Below are positions 59,756 through 64,000 of a stretch of DNA of 64,000 nucleotides, piece by piece. The DNA lies in the NCBI RefSeq assembly GCF_900110645.1, contig NZ_FOFB01000001.1, positions 434,001 through 498,000 on the forward strand, in the 5' to 3' direction. Position 1 is the first letter of the stretch. Each line of letters begins with the position of its first letter. This DNA is from Neolewinella agarilytica (GTDB taxonomy: Bacteria > Bacteroidota > Bacteroidia > Chitinophagales > Saprospiraceae). Below the pieces are notes generated by a model. That model was not told the DNA's origin. It worked only from the letters and a program-made list of their open reading frames with translations, and did not search any database. Position numbers and translations under genes: made by a program.

Positions 59756-62671
59756 TTACAAAGAAACGCCCAGGTCAATCCAAACCCCTTCCCGCTTAGC
59801 AGGAGAGATACTCTCCAGATACTCCGAGCTCATTGCATTCTTATTCTCCACGAAGGGGCGAATCTGGAATAGCCAGATCTTATCGTCGGCAAAGCCCAGC
59901 TCTACGTCAAACGGACCATCAGTCTCCACCCCGTCAGAGGCGGGCATTACGCGCTCAACCTCCTGGCCGAGTTCATACAGATCTTTCAGGTTCTTGCGGC
60001 TCAGGATACGTTCGTCAAAGGCAGCGGGTACCATGACACTACCACCGGTTTTGGGCAGGCGGCGATGCAGCCGTTCCCGGGCAGGAGCCAGCAGGGTGAA
60101 ACGGCCCAAATGATCCAGCAGGTAGGACTCAGCGGCCTGTCCGTCCACGGCGCCACCGGCGCCGCGGCTGAAAGCGACCGTAATATCATCCGGGTGGCCG
60201 GAAGTGACGCCCTTGGTGATCATAACACCGGAATGATCAACGTCCACGGTTGGAATGATGAGGATACTGGGAAAGACATTCTCCGGATTGAGGAGGTAAC
60301 GCTGTCGCCAGCGATAGCTGCGCTCCGTGTAGGGGCTGGCCCAAACGGCCTTTATGCCATCAATGATCCCGGCTTCATCCACTACGTTGAAGACGGTCTT
60401 GTTGAGGCCGGCGCCCGTAAAGTCCTCCAGGTCTTCCATGTTCGTATCAGAGCGCAGGAAGACGGGGACACCACCAAGCGGACCACCGAGTACTTTACTG
60501 AATCCCGCCCGTAGCTCATTGATCAGGGAAGGATACAACTCAATCTGCGCAATGGCCGCTCTCAGCGTAGCCAGACGTTCCAGGGTAAAGGTTTCAATTT
60601 CGGCCTCCGAAAAGCCTTTCTCTTCCATCTTTTTGGCGTCGGCGAAACCCCGATTCAGGAACTCCCAGTAAGACAAGTCTCCCTGCCCCGGCATCCGTTG
60701 GTTCAGGTGCTCGCGAAAGATGCCGAAAGGAATAACGAGCCCTTCCACAACCTTCTCCGGGAACAACTGCTTCAACTGCCCGAGGTTGGCAGCCTTCGGC
60801 CCACAACGAACTCCTGAGTCCGTCGAGTTAACGTTGCGCATATTGAGTACTGACTTCGTGCTCAGGTCGATCCGATCAACCGGAACCCGGATGCGCTCCA
60901 GGTTACGCTCCCGAACGGCAAAGAGCTCTTGCTCAACATCAGACATATCACCGGCGGGCTTCATCAAAACCGTCCCGGCATTCGAGACGGCATAGAAAAC
61001 TTCTTCGCCGTCATAACTTTTCAATTCGGAGAACTGATCATCCGTCAGTACCGCATTAGGTATGCCCAGGTTACGGGCCAACAGCTGTACGTGGCTGACC
61101 ATATTCCCTTCGCTGACGGTCAAAATTCCACCGACGGGCTTCAGGTCTGCCGGCGGGCGACTGAAGACAAAAATGTCGTTAGGGTTCACTTCTACTTCGT
61201 CGGGGGTTCCTTCAATCAGGCGAAGCTTTCCTTTGGCAAAACCGGGGTTCAGGCCCCGGGCCTGCGCCTGGTTCCGGAGGTCCATCAGCGCATTGCCCTG
61301 TTCGGAGTGATCCGCGAGCCAGCCGCCAAGCGAGCCAACGGCTTCCCCTAAAGGCAAGAGCACCGAAGAACGGATGCGATCATCCAGAAAGCCTAAAGCC
61401 TTAGGCTCGAAAGCAGCGTAACGCTCAACGACATCCACGTAAACCGCCCGGTTGGTAGCGGTACCCCACTCCACAAAACGACGTGCATTATCAATGTATT
61501 CGTTCAGGCTGGCGGGGAAAATGTATTGGTAGTTCTGATCCGCCAGCTGGCTTTCGGCGTCTTCGTATTCCCAGAGTTCCACCAGTCCGGCACCGGCGGC
61601 AGCTTTACCGAGGTAACAGATTTTTTCCATCAGCTCACGTGGAGATGCCGGCTTCCAGCTGCCGGCGCTGCGGAAGATGAGGTCGGAGAGCTCGTTCTGC
61701 AGGTCGATCATGGCAAGTTTATCCCGGGCGGAAAGTTCCGTGTCCTGCGTCATGGCTTCCCGGAGTTGGAGGCTTACCTCGGTAGCTGCCGTCAGGCGGG
61801 CCTGGTTGTGCCCCTCCGCTTCGTGGTGAAAGATGAATTGCTCAAGCATCCGTTTCATCACGCCGTCAGCGAGGCCGGCGGTCAGGTCACGGATGTTTTC
61901 CAGTCCGCTTCCCCCGTAGGCAGCTTCGATGTCGGCTACGAGTTGCTCCGCGTCTTTCGTCAGTCCTTTTGTGTCCAGTTCCTTTTTATTGGTTTCTGCA
62001 AAGGAGCGTACGGCGGCAGCATCCTCCAGGGCTGGGCTTCCGTGAATCTTTATCCGCAGGTCCATAAAGTCCGGATAAGCATCCGCAATGTTCTTACTTA
62101 CCGCACGGATGCGTTGGTTCAGGTCCGTGTCTCCCCGATGGGGAATATCTCTGGCTGCCTGCAACAACAGGTAATAATCCGTTTTCAGCAATCCGGGCTT
62201 ACGCATCAGCCAGAGGAAAAAATCACGCCCCCAGTTTTCTTCGTCTTCAATCTGAAACGCCCCCCGGTAAAAGCGGGCTTTTTCCAGTACCCAGCCGTTG
62301 TCTACGGCGGCCAGGTAATTCCCCAGCTGATACTGCTTCAGCCGGCTTTGGTCTTTAGCCTCATCCCAAAAACTGGCCCGATCGGTATTCGTCAGGATCT
62401 GCCCCCAATACAGATGATCGCGCACCATCAGGCTTTTGACGTCTGATTTATAATCTGCGTGTTGGTGGTTGTCTTCTGATTGCTCTTCACACGGTTCCCG
62501 TGGCGCATTCTGCGTTCCGTCAGCACAGAACCAGAAAATACCACGATAAGGCCCCCGGGGATCAGCCCGGTATTCATTGACAAGCTCCCGCAGGCGTTCA
62601 TCAGTAGTTTGGGCAGATATCTCAGGGATAAGGGCAAGGAAGAGGACAAAAACAACAAGAAGACGCAGCAT
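59756..62671 (-). CDS. secreted PEP synthase/glucan dikinase-like protein
   Basis: 971 residues. Signal peptide LLVVFVLFLALIPEISAQ. Residues about 30-480 are mainly helical and unrecognised. A swivelling phosphohistidine domain follows with GNMVSHVQLLARNLGIPNAVL (in parts), and then a C-terminal PPDK-type ATP-binding domain: GPKAANLGQLKQLF, VFLRSDTNMEDLEDFTGAGL and ISPxxTKGVTSGHPDD-like VMITKGVTSGHPDD. The order His domain then ATP-binding domain resembles plant alpha-glucan water dikinase rather than PEP synthase, and no C-terminal PEP/pyruvate barrel is present. An ATP-using domain with a signal peptide is unexpected. Confidence 0.8.
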   Translation of the reverse strand: MLRLLVVFVLFLALIPEISAQTTDERLRELVNEYRADPRGPYRGIFWFCADGTQNAPREPCEEQSEDNHQHADYKSDVKSLMVRDHLYWGQILTNTDRASFWDEAKDQSRLKQYQLGNYLAAVDNGWVLEKARFYRGAFQIEDEENWGRDFFLWLMRKPGLLKTDYYLLLQAARDIPHRGDTDLNQRIRAVSKNIADAYPDFMDLRIKIHGSPALEDAAAVRSFAETNKKELDTKGLTKDAEQLVADIEAAYGGSGLENIRDLTAGLADGVMKRMLEQFIFHHEAEGHNQARLTAATEVSLQLREAMTQDTELSARDKLAMIDLQNELSDLIFRSAGSWKPASPRELMEKICYLGKAAAGAGLVELWEYEDAESQLADQNYQYIFPASLNEYIDNARRFVEWGTATNRAVYVDVVERYAAFEPKALGFLDDRIRSSVLLPLGEAVGSLGGWLADHSEQGNALMDLRNQAQARGLNPGFAKGKLRLIEGTPDEVEVNPNDIFVFSRPPADLKPVGGILTVSEGNMVSHVQLLARNLGIPNAVLTDDQFSELKSYDGEEVFYAVSNAGTVLMKPAGDMSDVEQELFAVRERNLERIRVPVDRIDLSTKSVLNMRNVNSTDSGVRCGPKAANLGQLKQLFPEKVVEGLVIPFGIFREHLNQRMPGQGDLSYWEFLNRGFADAKKMEEKGFSEAEIETFTLERLATLRAAIAQIELYPSLINELRAGFSKVLGGPLGGVPVFLRSDTNMEDLEDFTGAGLNKTVFNVVDEAGIIDGIKAVWASPYTERSYRWRQRYLLNPENVFPSILIIPTVDVDHSGVMITKGVTSGHPDDITVAFSRGAGGAVDGQAAESYLLDHLGRFTLLAPARERLHRRLPKTGGSVMVPAAFDERILSRKNLKDLYELGQEVERVMPASDGVETDGPFDVELGFADDKIWLFQIRPFVENKNAMSSEYLESISPAKREGVWIDLGVSL

Positions 62672-62747
62672 GTACAGGTGGCTTGGTATGTAAACGTAAA
62701 GGTAGAACCCCCAAACTAAGGTTTAGTGCGCTCAGCAGGAGTATTTT

Positions 62748-62785
62748 GCGCGCACGCAGGTGCAGAGCTTAGTTAAAAGAGCAAG
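62748..62785 (-). repeat. dispersed 41-bp element, copy 19
   Basis: Minus-strand CTTGCTCTTTTAACTAAG, CTCTGCACCTGCG, TGCGCGC. Ends 77 bp upstream of the secreted dikinase-like gene, same orientation. Confidence 0.78.
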
Positions 62786-62800
62786 AGAAGAGCCCCTTGG

Positions 62801-62841
62801 CCCTGCTCTATATGCCATTCATTGCACCAGCGGACGCGCCC
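62801..62841 (+). repeat. dispersed 41-bp element, copy 20
   Basis: CCCTGCTCTATATGCC, ATTGCACCAGCGG, ACGCGCCC. Back to back with copy 19; the next same-strand gene (recQ) is about 1 kb away beyond the tandem array. Confidence 0.72.
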
Positions 62842-63003
62842 CTCCGGCTTCTCGTTACTGTTTTGCGAGAAGTATCCATCACGTAACGAAAAACCTGTGC
62901 CCAACCGCGCAGCAGCCACCAAGTACATCTGAGTAAATCCATGATAATCTGTGGTCAAATATCCCGTAGCGATTAAAGCCTCGCCTCCTTCGCACGAACA
63001 ATC

Positions 63004-63757
63004 AGTCGCGCAACGGCCAGGGCCAACAGCCCGCATACCTCAGTCAACTCCTTCCCGAAGGGAACTCGCCACCGCTCGCTGCCGGAGGCAGCATCAACCG
63101 GAAAACTCGTCACGCAGCGACCTCCTCCCACTCCTCTTCTCCTCCCGCTCCTCAGGAAAATAAGGTCGCGCAGTGGCCAGGGCCAACAGCCCGCATACCT
63201 CAGTCAACTCCTTCCCGGAGGGAACTCGCCACCGCTCGCTGCCGGAGGCAGCATCAACCGGAAAACTCGTCGCGCAGCGACCTCCTCCCACTCCTCTTCT
63301 CCTCCCGCTCCTCAGGAAAATAAGGTCGCGCAGCGGCCAGGGCCAACAGCCCGCATACCTCAGTCAACTCCTTCCCGGAGAGAACTCGCCACCGCTCGCT
63401 GCCAGAGGCAGCATCAACCGGAAAACTCGTCGCGCAGCGACCTCCTCCCGCTCCTCTTCTCCTCCCGCTCCTCAGGAAAATAAGGTCGCGCAGCGGCCAG
63501 GGCCAACAGCCGCATACCTCAGTCAACTCCTTCCCGAAGGGAACTCGCCACCGCTCGCTGCCGGAGGCAGCATCAACTGGAAAACTCGTCGCGCAGCGAC
63601 CTCCTCCCACTCCTCTTCTCCTCCCGCTCCTCAGGAAAATAAGGTCGCGCAGCGGCCAGGGCCAACAGCCGCATACCTCAGTCAACTCCTTCCCGAAGGG
63701 AACTCGCCACCGCTCGCTGCCGGAGGCAGCATCAACCGGAAAACTCGTCACGCAGCG
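63004..63757 (+). repeat. 160-bp tandem array, about 4.7 copies
   Basis: The anchor GGCCAGGGCCAACAGC starts at 63015, 63175, 63335, 63495 and 63654, giving periods of 160, 160, 160 and 159. Copies differ by a few substitutions and one single-base deletion (CAGCCCGC to CAGCCGC). Each unit contains an internal hairpin (GCTGCC-GGAGGCAGC region) and a pyrimidine-rich tract of CTCCTCC/CTCCCG. The last copy is truncated before GAACAGGTAG. A 160-bp period is not a multiple of three, so the frames through it are not proteins. The rest of the 62672-63823 gap holds element copies 19 and 20 and an AATCC-TGATAATCTGTGGT motif (62939-62955) shared with 16007-16027. Confidence 0.95.
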
Positions 63758-63791
63758 AACAGGTAGAAAAGATAACCTCAACCTATCTCCG

Positions 63792-63799
63792 TACCTTGC
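63792..63799 (+). promoter_or_regulatory. -7-like box of recQ
   Basis: TACCTTGC, one base short of TAnnTTTG, 24 bp before the inferred TTG start and 35 bp after the tandem array. Confidence 0.4.
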
Positions 63800-63823
63800 C
63801 TCGCAGCTAATCAACCACTGAAC

Positions 63824-64000
63824 TTGTCACCAACCGAAATTCTGCAGAAATACTGGGGTTACCCGTCCTTCCGGCCCGGGCAGGAAGATATTGTTAATGC
63901 CGTACTGGAAGGCAGAGACACCCTGGCACTGCTACCCACCGGCGGCGGTAAGAGCATCTGTTTTCAGGTACCAGCCATGGCCCTGGAGGGCGTCACCATC
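63824..64000 (+). CDS. recQ: RecQ-type ATP-dependent DNA helicase, 5' end only
   Basis: Fifty-nine codons from a TTG at 63824 to the window edge. LQKYWGYPSFRPGQEDIVNAVL (in parts) and Walker A LLPTGGGKSICFQVPA are the RecQ helicase N-terminus, including the Q-motif region FRPGQ. RecQ unwinds DNA in recombination and replication restart. No ATG lies in frame near the family start; TTG is inferred. A TACCTTGC -7-like box lies 25 bp upstream, and a 160-bp tandem array ends about 65 bp upstream. Confidence 0.9.
   Translation, partial: MSPTEILQKYWGYPSFRPGQEDIVNAVLEGRDTLALLPTGGGKSICFQVPAMALEGVTI

Noticed and set aside
63004-63757. CRISPR array
   Set aside because: Units are 160 bp and nearly identical throughout, with no short repeat and variable spacer pattern and no cas genes nearby.
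63173-63814. Long open frames on both strands across the 160-bp tandem array
   Set aside because: The period is not a multiple of three, so successive copies are read in different frames; the low-complexity products are by-products of repeats without stops.

Overview
The window looks like a chromosomal segment of a marine or environmental Bacteroidota, most likely Saprospiria of the Lewinella/Neolewinella type (inferred from gene content, not tested). Supporting signs are a type IX secretion sorting tail, a TonB-dependent receptor next to a DUF4249 lipoprotein, a fused lpxC-fabZ gene, many lipoproteins with a short lipobox, a DUF4212 + sodium:solute symporter pair, and promoters of the Bacteroidota type (TAnnTTTG at -7). 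I see no rRNA, tRNA, CRISPR array, prophage or intact insertion sequence.

Layout. 0-5 kb: truncated FG-GAP lipoprotein, folate genes pabB-pabC, a HAD phosphatase, a small membrane protein and serC. 5-13 kb: TPR lipoprotein, DUF6122 membrane protein, enoyl-CoA hydratase, serine hydrolase, pepT, an iron-sulfur photolyase and an outer-membrane protein. 13-22 kb: sucC, a YceI protein, DinB, a sugar-phosphate isomerase, a BNR-type lipoprotein, MarR, proC and a MATE exporter. 22-34 kb: a YkuK-type protein, a large double AAA+ ATPase, a lipoprotein, an EEP-family hydrolase, a glycosyltransferase, a T9SS cargo protein, an M1 peptidase, a metal-type binding lipoprotein and two overlapping SSB-like genes. 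34-48 kb: DUF4249 protein and TonB receptor, an S24/LexA-like regulator, a fatty-acid block (dienoyl-CoA isomerase, enoyl-CoA reductase, acyl-CoA synthetase, thioesterase) and an acetate block (acs, symporter with its small subunit). 48-54 kb: a lipid A operon (lpxD, lpxC-fabZ, lpxA) continuing into a lone ABC ATPase, an arginyl/leucyl-transferase-like protein and a TPR lipoprotein. 54-64 kb: strictosidine-synthase-like protein, pckA, DUF3224, scoA-scoB, a secreted protein with phosphohistidine and PPDK-type ATP-binding domains, and the start of recQ.

Much of the central metabolism here concerns C2 and acyl-CoA units: fatty acid activation and oxidation, acetate uptake and activation, CoA transfer to keto acids, succinyl-CoA ligase and PEP carboxykinase for gluconeogenesis.

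The most striking content is non-coding. About 20 copies of a ~41-bp element (TTTGCTC - variable A/C/T-rich stretch - TTTGCACCTGCG - NCCGCGCCC) are scattered through the window. Eleven of them lie within 95 bp upstream of a start codon and point toward that gene; one lies inside a coding sequence. Other repeat families are a 160-bp tandem array upstream of recQ with a diverged single relative 48 kb away, two ~120-bp elements with CTCTTCT/AGAAGAG ends, hairpins built from 7- or 8-bp units, perfect hairpins that fill convergent intergenic gaps (36-bp and 21-bp arms), a twice-repeated hairpin between scoA and scoB, and a palindrome abutting the -7 box of two acyl-CoA gene promoters.
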